Part shown: positions 1-11,740 of the stretch, one piece after another
Numbering within the stretch: position 1 is the stretch's first letter
Layout of the letters: each line of letters begins with the position of its first letter
Source of the DNA: Siphonodentalium dalli
Taxonomy: Eukaryota; Mollusca; Scaphopoda; Gadilida; Siphonodentaliidae
Assembly: GCA_032622095.1 (NCBI GenBank)
Contig: CP136063.1
Location: 121,602,723 to 121,666,722, forward strand
Direction: 5' to 3'
DNA length: 64,000 nucleotides
Made by a program: the position numbers and the translations under genes
The notes under the pieces: model-generated
What the model was told of the DNA's origin: nothing
Database searches by the model: none
Seen by the model: only the letters and a program-made list of their open reading frames with translations

Positions 1-886
1 AGGGACGAGATTGCCCCCACTCTGATGAATATTACATTGGCAGAAATCAAATTTACGTGAGGCTTTGGGGCGATGACTTTCGCTTCAGTGGTTAGCTCAA
101 TAGGCGACCATCAAAATCAAATTAACACCCAGTATTTTTCTGTGTTCCCCATTTCTTTTTATACGTCCCCACTATCAATAACACAATCATATTAATTCGA
201 TTTGTCATGGTTGCCATTTAGGATCACGTAAACCACTTGAACCGATAACATATAATCTCATTTGTTCGGATCTTGCTCACGATTCCGACATATCTCAGAC
301 AACGCTGTCTGCTTCCAGAATCTGGGGACATTATTCTCATTTTACCCAAAGGCATAGTCTCCTCATCCCAGAAAAAGTTTTATCAGCAATTTCATCAGTT
401 TAATATGATAGGTTCAGTATTTCATTATAGGGTTTCACTATTACGCAATATTATAAGCATGCTCTATACAGGAAGTGTGCGTAACTTATATTGTAATATT
501 TGGTTATCATGTCACGGCGAAAACCATATGCTTTTAAGGCAACCAGTTTGATTATTACCAGTTCTAAGATTGAACATTTAGGTATATTCTCATATTAAAG
601 GGAGATCAATTTTATTGCTTGGTTTTCGATTGTTTAGTGAAATATTAGTAGATGGAGACAGGAAAAACTGAAAATATTCCAGTTTTATTTTCAGATAATA
701 TTTTCTCAGTTGATAAATAAAGGAATGAGGTCTGATTTTTGAAGTTTCAGTCTTAAAAAATTAATTTCTCAATATACAACCAAAATTTAGTGAATATATA
801 CAGGAATATCACTTGAAAATCTTGACACTTTTTGACTATGATAATGGTACTTCTGGTTTTCAATTGATGCCTCCACAACAGTTTTA
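1..886. other. No gene recognised
   Basis: AT-rich DNA with only short ORFs. The 92-codon ORF at 273-551 resembles no family I know and has no splice context. The words around 90-105 resemble a tRNA A box, but no B box follows at the proper distance. Confidence 0.6.
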
Positions 887-888
887 TT

Positions 889-918
889 AGCTCAACTTTA
901 CTTTGTAAAGTTTGAGCT
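889..918. repeat. 5' terminal hairpin of family i
   Basis: A near-perfect palindrome: about 12 paired bases, one unpaired T and a 3-nt loop. It is repeated exactly at 60115-60144 at the head of a related element, which defines the left boundary near 887-889. Confidence 0.8.
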
Positions 919-941
919 ATTGCCATGGCTTGGTATCCGTC

Positions 942-976
942 GTGCGTGTGTGTGTGTGTGTATGTGTGTGTGCGTG
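942..976 (+). repeat. TG microsatellite
   Basis: A (TG)n tract with a few C and A interruptions. It lies between the hairpin and the satellite array, the place taken by GTCC/GTCT simple repeats in the other hairpin families. Confidence 0.9.
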
Positions 977-988
977 ATTCGTCAACAA

Positions 989-3900
989 TTTCCTTTAGCA
1001 TGGGCTACAGTTCGTACCTTTGGTCCGATTATTATGAAATTTGTCATGGATGTTGACATTGACATGTAGATGGGAACGAGTCATTTTGGGGTCATTTGGA
1101 AAAAAACATGGCCGCCAGCGGCCATCTTGGATTTCAAAATGCAATCCATTAGCACGGGCTACAGGCCGTACTTTTCGTCTTATTGTCATGAAATTTGTCA
1201 TGGATGTTAATATTGACATTTAGATGGGAACGAGTAATTTTGGGGTCATTCGGCCAAAAAACATGGCCGCCGGCAGCCATCTTTGAATTTACTCTTTGCA
1301 TGACTAAATCCTTTGACACGGGCTACAGGTCGTACCTTTGGTCGGATCATCATAAAATTTGTCGTGGATGTTAACAATTACATGTAGATGGGAACGAGTC
1401 ATTTTTGGGTCATTCGGCCAAAAAACATGGCCGCCAGCTGCCATCTTGGATTTTACTCTTTGTATGACTAAATGTTTAGCACGGGCTACAGGTCTGATCA
1501 TCATGAAATTTGTCATGGCTTTAGAAATTGGAATGTAGATGGGAACGAGTCATTTTGGGGTCATTAGAACAAAAAACTGGGCCGCCAGTGGCCATCTTTG
1601 ATTTCAAAATTTAATCCATTAGCACGGGCCACAGGTTGTACTCTTCGCCTGATCATCATGAAATTTGTCATGGATGTTAATATTGACATGTAGATGGGAA
1701 CGAGTAATTTTGGGGTCATTCGGCCAAAAAACATGGCCGCCAGCAGCCATCTTGGATTTTACTCTTTGTATGACTAAATTCTTTAGCACGGGCTACAGGT
1801 CGTACCTTTAGTCTGATCATCATAAAATTTGTCATGGATGTTAACAATGACATGTAGATCGGAACGAGTAATTTTGGGGTCATTCGGCCCGAAAAACATG
1901 GCCACCAGCAGCCATCTTGGATTTTACTCTTTGTATAACTAAATCCTTTAGCACGGGCTACAGGTCGTACCTTTAGTCTGATCATCATAAAAATTGTCAT
2001 GAATGTTAATATAAATGACATGTAGATGGGAACAAGTCATTTTGGGGTCATTCGGCTAAAAAACATCGCCACCAGCAGCCATCTTGGATTTTACTCTTTG
2101 TAGGACTAAATCCTTTAGCACGGGCTACAGGTCGTACCTTTAGTCTGATCATCATAAAATTTGTAATGGCTGTAGAAATTGGAATGTAGATGGGAACGAG
2201 TCATTTTGGGGTCATTCAGAAAAAAAACATGGCCACCAGTTGCCATCTTGGATTTCAAAATTCAATCAATTAGCACAGGCTACAGGTCGTACTCTTCATC
2301 TGATCATCATGACATTTGTCGTGGGTGTTAATATTGAGATGTAGATGGGAACGAGTACTTTTGGGGTCATTCGGCCAAAAAACATGGCCGCCGGCAGCCA
2401 TCTTTGATTTTACTCTTTGTATGACTAAATCATTTAGCACGGGCTACAGGTCGTACCTTTAGTCTGATCATCATAAAATTTGTCATGGCTGTTGAAATTG
2501 ACATGTAGATGGGAACTAGTCATTTTGGGGTTATGCGGCATTAAAACATGGCTGCCAGTGACCATTTTAGATTCTACTCTTTGCATGACTAAAGCTATCA
2601 AATGCTGGAAAACATAGCCGCCAGCAACCATCTTAGAATTTACTCTTTGTATGACTAAATCATTTAGCACGGGCTATAGTTCGTACCTTTGGTCCGATTA
2701 TTATGAAATTTGTCATGGATGTTGACATTGACATGTAGATGGGAACGAGTCATTTTGGGGTCATTCGGAAAAAAAACATGGCTGCCATCGGCCATCTTGG
2801 ATTTCAAAATTCAATCCATTAGCACGGGCTACAGGCCGTACTGTTCGTCTTATTGTCATGAAATTTGTCATGAATGTTAACGATGACATGTAGATGGGAA
2901 CGAGTCATTTTGGGGTCATTCGGCCAAAAAACATGGCCGCCAGCAGCCATCTTGGATTTTACTCTTTGTATGACTAAATCCTTTAGCACAGGCTTCAGGT
3001 CGTACCTTTAGTCTGATCATCATAAAATTTGTCATGAATGTTAATAATGACATGTAGATGGGAACGAGTCATTTTGGGGTCAATTCGGCCAAAAAACATG
3101 GCCGCCAGCAGCCATCTTGGATTTTACTCTTTGTATGACTAAATCCTTTAGCACGGGCTACAGTTCGTACCTTTAGTCTGATAATCATAAAATTTGTCAT
3201 GGATGTTAACAATGGCATGTAGATGGGAACGACTCATTTTGGGGTCATTCCGACAAAAAACATGGCCGCCAGCAGCCATCTTTTATTTCAAAATGTAATT
3301 CATTAGCACGGGCCACAGGTCGTGCTGTTCGTCTTATCATCATAAAATTTGTCATGGAAGTTAATATTGACATGTAGATAGGAACGAGAAAAATTTCTTT
3401 AACAAAGCGGCATCGACTTGCCACTTTTTCGGGGGACACTGTGGTCAGCTGACCTTTTATTTCAAAATTCAATCCATTAGCACAGGCTACAGGTCGTACT
3501 GTTTATAGTCTGATCATCATGAAATTTGTCATGGATGTTAATATTGACATGTAGATGAGAACGAGTGATTTTGGGGTCGTTCGGCCAAAAAACATGGCCA
3601 CCAGCAGCCATCTTGGATTTTACTCTTTGCATGACTAAATCCTTTGCGCGGGCTACAGTTCGTACCTTTTGTCTGATCTTTATGCAATTTGTAATGATTG
3701 TTTTAATTGACATGTAGATGGGAACAAGTGATTTTGGGGTCATTCGGCCAAAAAACATGGCCGCTGGTGGCCATCTTGGATTTCAAAATTAAATCCATTG
3801 GCGAGGGCTACAGGTTGTACTGTTAGTCTGATCATCATGAAATTTGTCATGGATGTTAATATTGACATGTAGATGGGAACGAGTGATTTTGGGGTCGTTC

Positions 3901-4602
3901 AGCTAAAAAACATGGCCGCCATCAGCCATCTTGGATTTTACTATTTGCATGACTAAATCCTTTCCCGCGGGCTACAGGTCGTAGCTTTGGTCGGAATTAC
4001 ATGAAATTTGTCACGGATGTTAACAATGACATGTAGATGGGAACGAGTCATTTTGGGGTCGGTCGGACAAAAAACATGGCCACCAGCATGACTAAATCCT
4101 TTGGTGTGGGCTGCAGGTCGTACCTTTGGTAGGATCTTCATGAAATTTGTCATGGCTGTTGACATTGACATGTAGATGGGAACGAGTCATTTTGGGGTCA
4201 TTCGACCAAAAAACATGGCCACTGGTGGCCCATCTTGGATGTCAAAATTAAATCCATTGGCGCGGGCGGGCTACATTTCGTACTATTCGTCTGATAATCA
4301 TGAAATTTGTCATGGATGTTAATATTGACATGTAGATCGGAACGAGTCATTTTGGGGTCGTTTGTCCAAAAAACATGGCCGCCAGCAGCCATCTTGGATT
4401 TTACTCTTTGTATGACTAAATTATTTAGCACGGGCTACAGTTCGTACCTTTAGTCTGATCATCATAAAATTTGTCATGAATGTTAACAATGACATGTAGA
4501 TGGGAACAAGTCATTTTGGGGTTATTCAGCCGAAAAACATGGCCGCCAGCAGCCATCTTGGATTTTACTCTTTGTATGACTAAATCCTTTAGCACGGGCT
4601 AA
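989..4602 (+). repeat. Satellite array of 22 monomers in two length classes, about 155 and 164 bp
   Basis: The 'tagatggga' landmark recurs 22 times (for example at 1067, 1221, 1385, 1536, 1691, 1855, 2023 and on to 4497). Spacing is mostly 151-155 or 163-168 bp. The short form carries 'atttcaaaattcaatccat'. The long form carries 'gattttactctttgtatgac'. Both share 'catggccgccagcagccat', 'gcacgggctacagg' and 'atgaaatttgtcatgga'. Exceptions are 230, 177, 160 and 139 bp. The minus-strand ORFs of 70-100 codons in the array arise because long stretches of the monomers lack stops. They are not proteins. Confidence 0.92.
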
Positions 4603-5056
4603 GTCACGATGCACAATTTTGATATCGCGCGTGCCTGCTGTGTGCGACGGGGTAAAGCATATATATGCGCAGACGAGTTTCCGTTTGCAATGACTCGAAT
4701 CAGACTCCATTGACTCCAAAGTTCTGCTTACTTTCACGAACTTCACGCATTTTGTCACAAAATATGAAATGATGTCGTGCCATTCCCATATATTAAACTG
4801 TTTAAAACTGTGATTAAATACTGTTCATATCATGTCATAGAAATTAAGTTTCTCCTTCGTAATCTGAGTTATCTCACTGAAGTTATAAAATCATCAGACA
4901 TTTGCCCCCATTTTTGCTCGTACCTCCCACTGATCAGTACTGCCAATCTACTAAAGTGTTTGAAAAAGATTCAAGATTCAATTCGATTTCGAATCATCAT
5001 CATGATTCGATTCAAGATTCGATTCGATGTTGAAATTGCCAATTCGTCGGGCCCTA
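4603..5056 (-). mobile_element. hAT element fragment, same family as 17467-18702, reverse orientation
   Basis: The right end reads TTCGTCGGGCCCTA (5043-5056), the exact inverted terminal repeat of the complete element at 17467. The body matches that element in reverse, including the clustered 'gattcgattc' words at 4980-5030. The outer end is missing, because 4603 abuts a satellite monomer directly. Relative to the complete copy, a segment of about 350 bp (near 17692-18045) is absent. It is either a deletion here or an insertion there. Confidence 0.85.
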
Positions 5057-5065
5057 GATTCCAAT

Positions 5066-5126
5066 CATAGCAATTTACTATCGCAAGGGATGGGTTAAGC
5101 ATCTGCCGATTGTGATCGGTCTCTCG
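5066..5126 (+). mobile_element. Orphan 3' end of hairpin family ii
   Basis: The text 'caatttactatcgcaaggg', then a 'gccgattgtgatcggt' hairpin and 'ctctcg' match the 3' ends at 31412, 36132 and 52940. Only the terminus is present, right beside the hAT fragment. The rest was lost or displaced. Confidence 0.8.
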
Positions 5127-6727
5127 TTTGAAACATCAGTTAATTCGATTTTCACTTAACATCAACGTATGTTAAATTTTTCTTAAAGGCATACATGCTA
5201 TATGGAAAATTCAGTATCATATAAATATATATATTTGGATCTGGGTTGAGGAAAGCTCCATTGCAAACAAATGGGATATGTCTGTGCTTTTAATACTGTT
5301 TTTATAACATAATTATGACCATAATGTCCGAAATAGTAAGCTTTAGAATTTAGGAACCCCCCTTTTGGAATGCAGAAAATAACTGTTTCTACTCTCTACG
5401 TTCTTTTATCAAAGGAAGTAATGATAATTGAACAACTTATCACTCACTAGGCTAAAAATAATTGAATACTACTAAACTTTACCAGTGGTTGTCTATTGAA
5501 ATTAAAGTTCTAAATATGACTTTATATCTGAAGAGGGAATTTTGTGAATATCTAAATTTCATTTTCCTATTCTAAGAATATACCTCATTTCCATGACTGA
5601 TAATTAGTATGCTCTGTCCAAAGATAACAATATTCATAAATGAAAAAATTTATGTTTCTAAGATTATGTGTGGCTTAGTTATTGGATTTATTCCTAATAT
5701 TAATGAAGAAGAAAATTACTGTCAACATCTGATCAAAAAATCAAAAACATGCAAAATGGATGATAAGAGTGGTTTTATAATTCTGCATGGGTATGCAATA
5801 ATTTTGTTTGGATTTGATTGATTGTTGCTTCCATTTTTGTTCATTTAGACGAACATTTAACCTGCGTAATCCCATGCTTCAAATTACCTCCCTATTCATA
5901 ATCAATAATAATCAACACAATCACAATAAAATTATGTTAACTGTCATGTAGGTCTAGATATTTATGATTCTGGTATTAAAGCTCTGGAATTCCACACTCT
6001 TTCCATATGTCAACCAATGAAGCTATTTGTTATTGTTGGAACTATTATTAAATTGGATCTATCAAAGTGCTTTGTCCAAATGATTGGCAGGGTTTTCAAG
6101 ATAGTAACAACAATGAAAAGAATTCTATGAATTATTCCATACAAAAATTGCATCAGGGTTGAAAATGTTAACATGAACATATTACTGTGTAATGTATGTC
6201 ATTGTGTTCCAATACTGCGAGGTCGGTCATTGCATGAGCTGCCCATGTGAGTTGAAAATCTGTGAATTCCCAAATTCTCATGGGTTTGGCCATGTATTAA
6301 AGGAGTCACTTTACGAAGAAAGAAAACCAATTTTGACAATTGTAGAACTAGGGAGGAAATATTTTAGAGAGGGTAGTCAATCCCTCACATTTCATCCCTC
6401 CATAATTCGTAGAATTCTTCTCATCCACGTATAAAAATGAGAATGAGATATGAATTCTACTTCATTCAGAAATTGCATTGGGATTGAAAATGTTAACATG
6501 AGCATGTCCCGAGATAGGTGTCAAAATTGGGAATGAAAAGCAGCAAAGAAAATATGGAAAGATCTCACCTTCATTCAAGTGTAAATTCAACACACTCTTA
6601 TCTTGAGGCTATACTAATGTCTGTATCACATCATCAGCTGTACTTCAGCATTCTTGTAATGTTCCTTCAGGAGAACATGTAGTTCACATATTACACTATC
6701 GTATGTGATCCTTGGGGATTCAACTGC
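5127..6727. other. No gene recognised
   Basis: AT-rich sequence without recognisable protein similarity. The 70- and 80-codon ORFs at 5609 and 6192 have no family features that I can see. Confidence 0.6.
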
Positions 6728-7432
6728 TCACCCTCCTGCATTCGATCCAAGAAAAGTTGCTACATAAGATTGAGGAGTTTGACTGAGAGGCACCCCAGCT
6801 TGAACATGCAGAGGTGGAGGCGCCCCTATTAACAAAATGAGGTTTATTAAAAAAAAAATGTTAGTGTTAATACAAGGCTGCCATAATGCTTCGCTAATCC
6901 ATTGGCTGATGATAGTGTTAGATGTCACATGCTTGAAAGTTTTAAAAGAAATGAATAATTTGGAACATGTCTGTGCGGTCACGAAGGAGATAATGGTTCA
7001 GTGTGTGGATCACACAGACGTTTGTTGGTAACTAACTTAATTCAACACAGAATCATTCCATGTACAAACTTGTATATCTTGGTTGAGGTGGTTTGGAATT
7101 GTAGACCTCTTTTATGAATCTGCAGATTATATGGGGTTATGAGATAAATCACGACCCGTAATAAGTTTGAGGGTCTGACTCAACATTGAGTGACAGGCAT
7201 TGATAGTACATGTACTATAGGATTTACCAAGAGACAGCAAATACTGTTGAGTAATCAACGACAGCTTCACATTCGGAGAAGTGGGATCGACACCCCATTT
7301 ACTAATGCACCAAACTGTCCACCATTTCCAAGCAATGTTATATTGTTTGGTTGTGCTTGGTCTCCATGAGTTAATATGATGACATCTGAAATTTCTTGAG
7401 AAAGGCACTCTGGGGACATGACATGCGGTCAT
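6728..7432 (-). pseudogene. DIRS-type retrotransposon tyrosine recombinase remnant
   Basis: Read on the minus strand, three collinear pieces in different frames resemble the tyrosine recombinase of DIRS/Ngaro retrotransposons, which inserts the circular DNA copy. First, 7432-7127 holds SWRPSTTKQYNIAWKWWTVW and a helical segment to GRDLSHNPI, typical of the N-terminal core-binding domain. Next, about 7130-7045 holds RFIKEVYNSKPPQPRYTS, the linker 'RhhKGhhxxKPPxPRY' of this family. Then 6982-6728 holds TSNTIISQWISEAL and QAGVPLSQT, matching the middle and late catalytic domain. Stops (after HNPI and after RYTSLYME) and frame changes make it non-functional. I could not place the catalytic R-H-R-Y residues. 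No reverse transcriptase or RNase H piece was recognised upstream (above 7432). Confidence 0.8.
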
Positions 7433-8294
7433 TTGGAAATATTTCAGATGGTTGAATTTTGATTGTTACAAACATATGCTAGTTTATTTTTAAAACAAGT
7501 TGATACCTTATTTGTTCTGAAATACTAACTAGTTTTCTATAACATTCTGACCAAAGTTTCCAGTCGGAGGTTCGTGGAATACACAAGACCATACTTCTAG
7601 GAGAATCCTTTGACTGACAACTTTGGTCAGAATTTTTGCGCAAACAACTGCGAGTTTGGACACAAATTAGGTATCAGCTTGTTTGAAAATTAGTATAGCA
7701 TATGCTCGTAGCTGCCAAAATACCATGTAATATACAATTATCCTAGTTTATTACCCTTTTCCTCATTTCTGGTAGCGTTTGCGATTTCCTCGGCCATTTT
7801 GAATGCGTGGTACTCATCAACTCGAAACCACGTGATTCCCCACTGTGAGATTGCAGATGTGATTTTTGTCGGTTAATTGTAAATTCCGAGGGATTGTAGT
7901 TTGACAATGATATATGTGGAAACAAACTCAGAAGTGGCACATGTAACACTGTCATCAATATAATAGAAAGATCTCAGTCAGTTGGCAGAAATGAGAAGAA
8001 ATTGGTTTTAACAATTTAGTGAAGACCTGGTGTCCGGTTTTTAACCCAAACGGGAGAACCACAAAGTGTAGGTATTTCCTGTGTTCCGGAGCAACCAAAT
8101 ACTGAAACACACACCGTGAAGATTAACTCAACACATGTTGTCATTCATTTGAATTGATTGGAAAACATTCTCTAAGGTTTCCATTTTGAAATGATTATGT
8201 GAAATGAACTTATTGAGAAAACCAGATTGATGATCAAGCAGTGACCCCCATTTGGTTTATTTTATATTTTACATTATTATTTAATAGCACTAAA
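7433..8294. other. No gene recognised
   Basis: AT-rich. No recognisable ORF, tandem repeat or element end seen. Confidence 0.55.
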
Positions 8295-8420
8295 ACCATC
8301 TTCCTTTAATATTTAACAACCAACTGAACACCTCTCTAAATCGAACACCCTTCAGACCAGCCATTCCGTTCGGTTTTAAATAGAGAGGTGTTCGGTTGTT
8401 TGTTAAATAAGGAAGATGGT
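8295..8420. repeat. Foldback (MITE-like) element, about 45-bp inverted arms
   Basis: The left arm starts ACCATCTTCC and runs through 'gaacacctctcta'. The right arm is its reverse complement, ending ggaagatggt, with one short indel and a few mismatches. A spacer of about 40 bp lies between them. No clear target duplication. The superfamily is unknown. Confidence 0.85.
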
Positions 8421-11400
8421 GATTAATATAGGTTGCCACGACTATTAGCTCAGAATCCACTGTTATAGGCAAGGGTTTAGTCGATTAATCCTCCATATAT
8501 GCGGTCTATATTACATACAGGTAAACAAATGATAATTGCAAAATTACGATGACTACTTTACATCCATTCTGAACAAGTGTATCTTCTGCCAACGTGGACT
8601 GAGATCGTTCTATTATGTTGATGATAGTGTTACATGTGCCACTTCTGAGTTTGCTTGCACTGAACATACCAGTGAGAACACTGTCTATGTTCTGTGTTTT
8701 ATTTCGTATACAACTAGGAATACTCATGCTTTCATTCATCCCGATGTATTTATAAACATGCCCTTACTATTAAATACTGCCCAAAATTGCCGATGAGCCC
8801 GATGTTACTGCAAACTGCACACATGACGTGACAATGATTGTGCAAAATTGCATGAAGTAAAGCTAATCTCGACCGCGAGCCATCGATACATATTTTGGCA
8901 GAACAGGTGCTTCGCATTATAATGTCTGCTAAAAACGTTAAACTGTGACAAAAGGCGTGAACTTGTACGGTACTTAAGTTAATGAAGACATAGGTAGACA
9001 GTGGCAGATATTTTAGCTTTTGTGGGGTGACAGCGATGCAGTCACAATTACTGCCATGTATCCTGAACATTTTCAATAAAAGTTGCAAGAAATATTGAAG
9101 CAAATTAATAGTTTATAAACATTATCACTTTGGCGAATGTAATGTATGTAGCACTAATATGTGATGACACAAAATTGTCTAGTAAATTTGAACATTTCAT
9201 GTCATGCGAACTTTGTGACTTTGTCAATAATTGTGAACGTTTAACAATATGAAATTTGAAAATGAAACATGGATGCAGTCCGATGCACATTGTCCATTTT
9301 GGCTCTAATGATAGCTAATTGTCGATCCATAGGAACATAAATTAAAATTCACAGTTATACATATAGACAATGTCAAGGCTGTAACACGACATCAAAGGCA
9401 AAGGAAGTCGCTGACCCGCCAAGTGAGACTGAGAACATGTCGCACACATAATTCTTCGAAGTTGACCGCCAAACATAGGCTGGGACACCAAAGGCAAAGG
9501 AAGCCACATCAGAAGTGCCGACTGACGAGTCTGGTGAGAGAACAGGCTGTCGGGTGGTAAATTGTGTTGCATATGCTGTTAACTGTTACTTCCAGGCATG
9601 GCATCATGTAGTGCATAGTACTGCTCCCACACACAACCATCCCCCCTCCCCCAGGGCGATTAGTCAACAAAAGTAAATAATCATCGACTACCGCACTATT
9701 GAATAATCATATTATATAATCATGTAAAATATACAACTGACCAAAAAATGGTCTGCACTGCACTAAAACTGGTTTACATTCTTGAAATGGTCTAAGCGCA
9801 TTGAATATATTATTATTGATGAACCCAAACAGTCAAAGAAGGTGCTATCTCATCTATAAAGTCATAAATATTCATCAGTCTATTCTTACAAAAGGCCAGA
9901 CTATATCAGGTACTAGTTCTGTTAAAAGCTTTGAATGTCAAAGCACTCTTCCCATTGGAGACTAGAAAATTGATTAACTGAATCTCAAAAAGACACACCA
10001 AGAAATGATTGACTTAAGAACTAGAGATATTTCCTGTTAAAGTTCCACTAGCTTTATAATCAGATGAGGCTGCCAATGACAGGCTCAGTGCTTATGGACG
10101 ATGCACCTTAAGTTGTAATCAGACTTCACAATACATAATACCGTCACTGGAACGGTACATTGATTTTAGGATAATTACCATAATTTTCTTGCATCCTAAA
10201 CTTAGTTTTCATTCTACGTCTTGACAGCAGTAGGAATTATTGTCCGTTAGCTCGCTGCTGGTAGAAATAATCAATGCACGCTTTACGATTTCCATAGGTG
10301 TGATAATTGTCAGAGCCGAGTCACCTGTACATAACTTTGTTTAATATTGCACCACAATCGTCGCAGCATCGGGATCAATAGGCCGCAGAATCTAACTCTG
10401 GATAAATTCATCATAGTCATTCACAGTGGTGTGGAACTTCAGCTAAATACATCACAACAAGCTCATCAGCTGTCAATTCAATCAAATATAATTCTTTTTA
10501 TTTCCTGTGATATACGTGAAATCCTACTGTGATTCTGATGAAAAAATGGAATGATTAACTTTCATAAAATACAATCTGGTTCTTATTCTGGTTACTAAAT
10601 ACTGATAGTGATGTGATACTGGACTGTGTAACTTCATTCCTTATATCTAATATTTCTGGCTGTCTGAGAAATAATTTTCCTCATACCGATAGATTTATTT
10701 TGGAAACAAATTAATCCCTTTACGCACACTTCTGTGGGATATGGTTTTAAAAGGACGGCAGCTGATGGTCTCATAAAGTTTCTTTCCTATGATAAAATGG
10801 ATGTACTGCTCGGATACTAACATAAAACGGGATTGCTAACTTTGATTACTCTACTGAACTATTGCTTCGATTGGGTACAGAAGTAGTGTCTCCTCTGCTG
10901 TGTACTGCTGGTGTCTTAAAGCTGGATTTGTATATGTGTATTTCCATGTTGCTTTTTAAAGAGTATTCTGTTTTCTGCTCTGAAACTTGTCAAATTTATG
11001 TTCCAAGAAAGCTACGGGATAATTTGTTGATATTTGGCGACTGAATTAATACAAGAAATTATTCTGTTGAATTTTTAAAGAAGAATGATATTGAAGGAAG
11101 GATCAAGTCTGATTTATTGAGCTGAAAACTTCACTTCTTTCATTTGGGAAACATTGAATTTTTAAAGAATTCTGTAAAATTGCTAGCACTATTTACTATT
11201 CTTTTATTGAACATATATTTGTTTGTTATTATTTCTTAAAAATAACTGAATTGCCAGAAACTATCCCATAAATACAGAATATCTCAATTCTCAATTTATG
11301 CTATTATATGCTAAAGCATGGAGTCTTGGTTCATGAAAAGACAAGGATAGTCTGCATTGTGATATGGAAATGCTCGAGATTTGTGTGCACGTAATGTCCA

Positions 11401-11593
11401 ACTATTGATGACAGAAATATAGATTTAACAGTCAGCTTGAACAATTTGAAGATTGTTATTTCCATTGATGGCTTGACATATATGGTTTCTCAGAGGTCAG
11501 GATGTTTTAGACTGTTGAACTAGACTGTAAATCAATGGATTTTATTAAGTACATTAGTGTTGATCATAATTGACATGGAAGATGTTTTATTCC
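8421..11593. other. No gene recognised
   Basis: About 3.2 kb of mostly unique-looking AT-rich DNA. ORFs of 60-117 codons (for example 8750-9103 minus) lack recognisable motifs. It may be the upstream region of the exon candidate at 11651. Confidence 0.5.
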
Positions 11594-11650
11594 TGAGGTT
11601 TATTTACTCATGGAACTCTGAGAGTTGAGTTGTGTTCCGAGGAATCAACC

Positions 11651-11740
11651 ATGTTTTCCATTGGAGGGAATATGAAGATACCTCAGTATAACTCAGCTAA
11701 ATATCAGCCTTTACAGCTGCAGTATGAACAGGACGATGAG
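11651..11740 (+). CDS. Possible first coding exon of an unidentified gene
   Basis: ATG at 11651 opens 30 codons (MFSIGGNMK to LQLQYEQDDE), followed directly by a good 5' splice site, GAG|GTGGGT at 11740/11741. The exon ends in phase 0. An in-frame TGA lies upstream at 11594, as expected of a 5' UTR. Codon choice (CAG, CTG, GGA, GAC) looks more coding than the surrounding AT-rich DNA. The peptide is polar, with a tyrosine/glutamine-rich stretch and an acidic end, as in a cytosolic N-terminus. I do not recognise the protein. No second exon could be linked, so this could be a chance ORF beside a GT. Confidence 0.45.

Larger units (their letters stand above)
887..4602 (+). mobile_element. Helitron-like non-autonomous element with satellite core, 3' end lost (family i)
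   Basis: The left end is a 30-nt hairpin at 889-918, with arms AGCTCAACTTTAC and GTAAAGTTTGAGCT, a TTT loop and one bulge. The same hairpin and following 'attgcc(a/g)tgg(c/g)ttgg' text starts the element at 60113. A TG microsatellite follows, then 22 tandem monomers. The array breaks at 4602, where a hAT fragment begins in the middle of a monomer. The hairpin-plus-CTAG 3' end seen at 61418-61446 is therefore missing here. There is no Rep/helicase coding capacity. The Helitron assignment rests on the better preserved relative at 60113-61446. Confidence 0.65.

Noticed and set aside
80-110. tRNA A-box-like words
   Set aside because: No B box or cloverleaf follows.
995-4758. A series of minus-strand ORFs with repeated peptides such as DPKMTRSHLHVNVNIHDKF
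   Set aside because: They follow the satellite monomer, whose long forms happen to lack stops in that frame. Units of 155 bp break the frame and there is no start/stop logic, so it is not a repeat protein.
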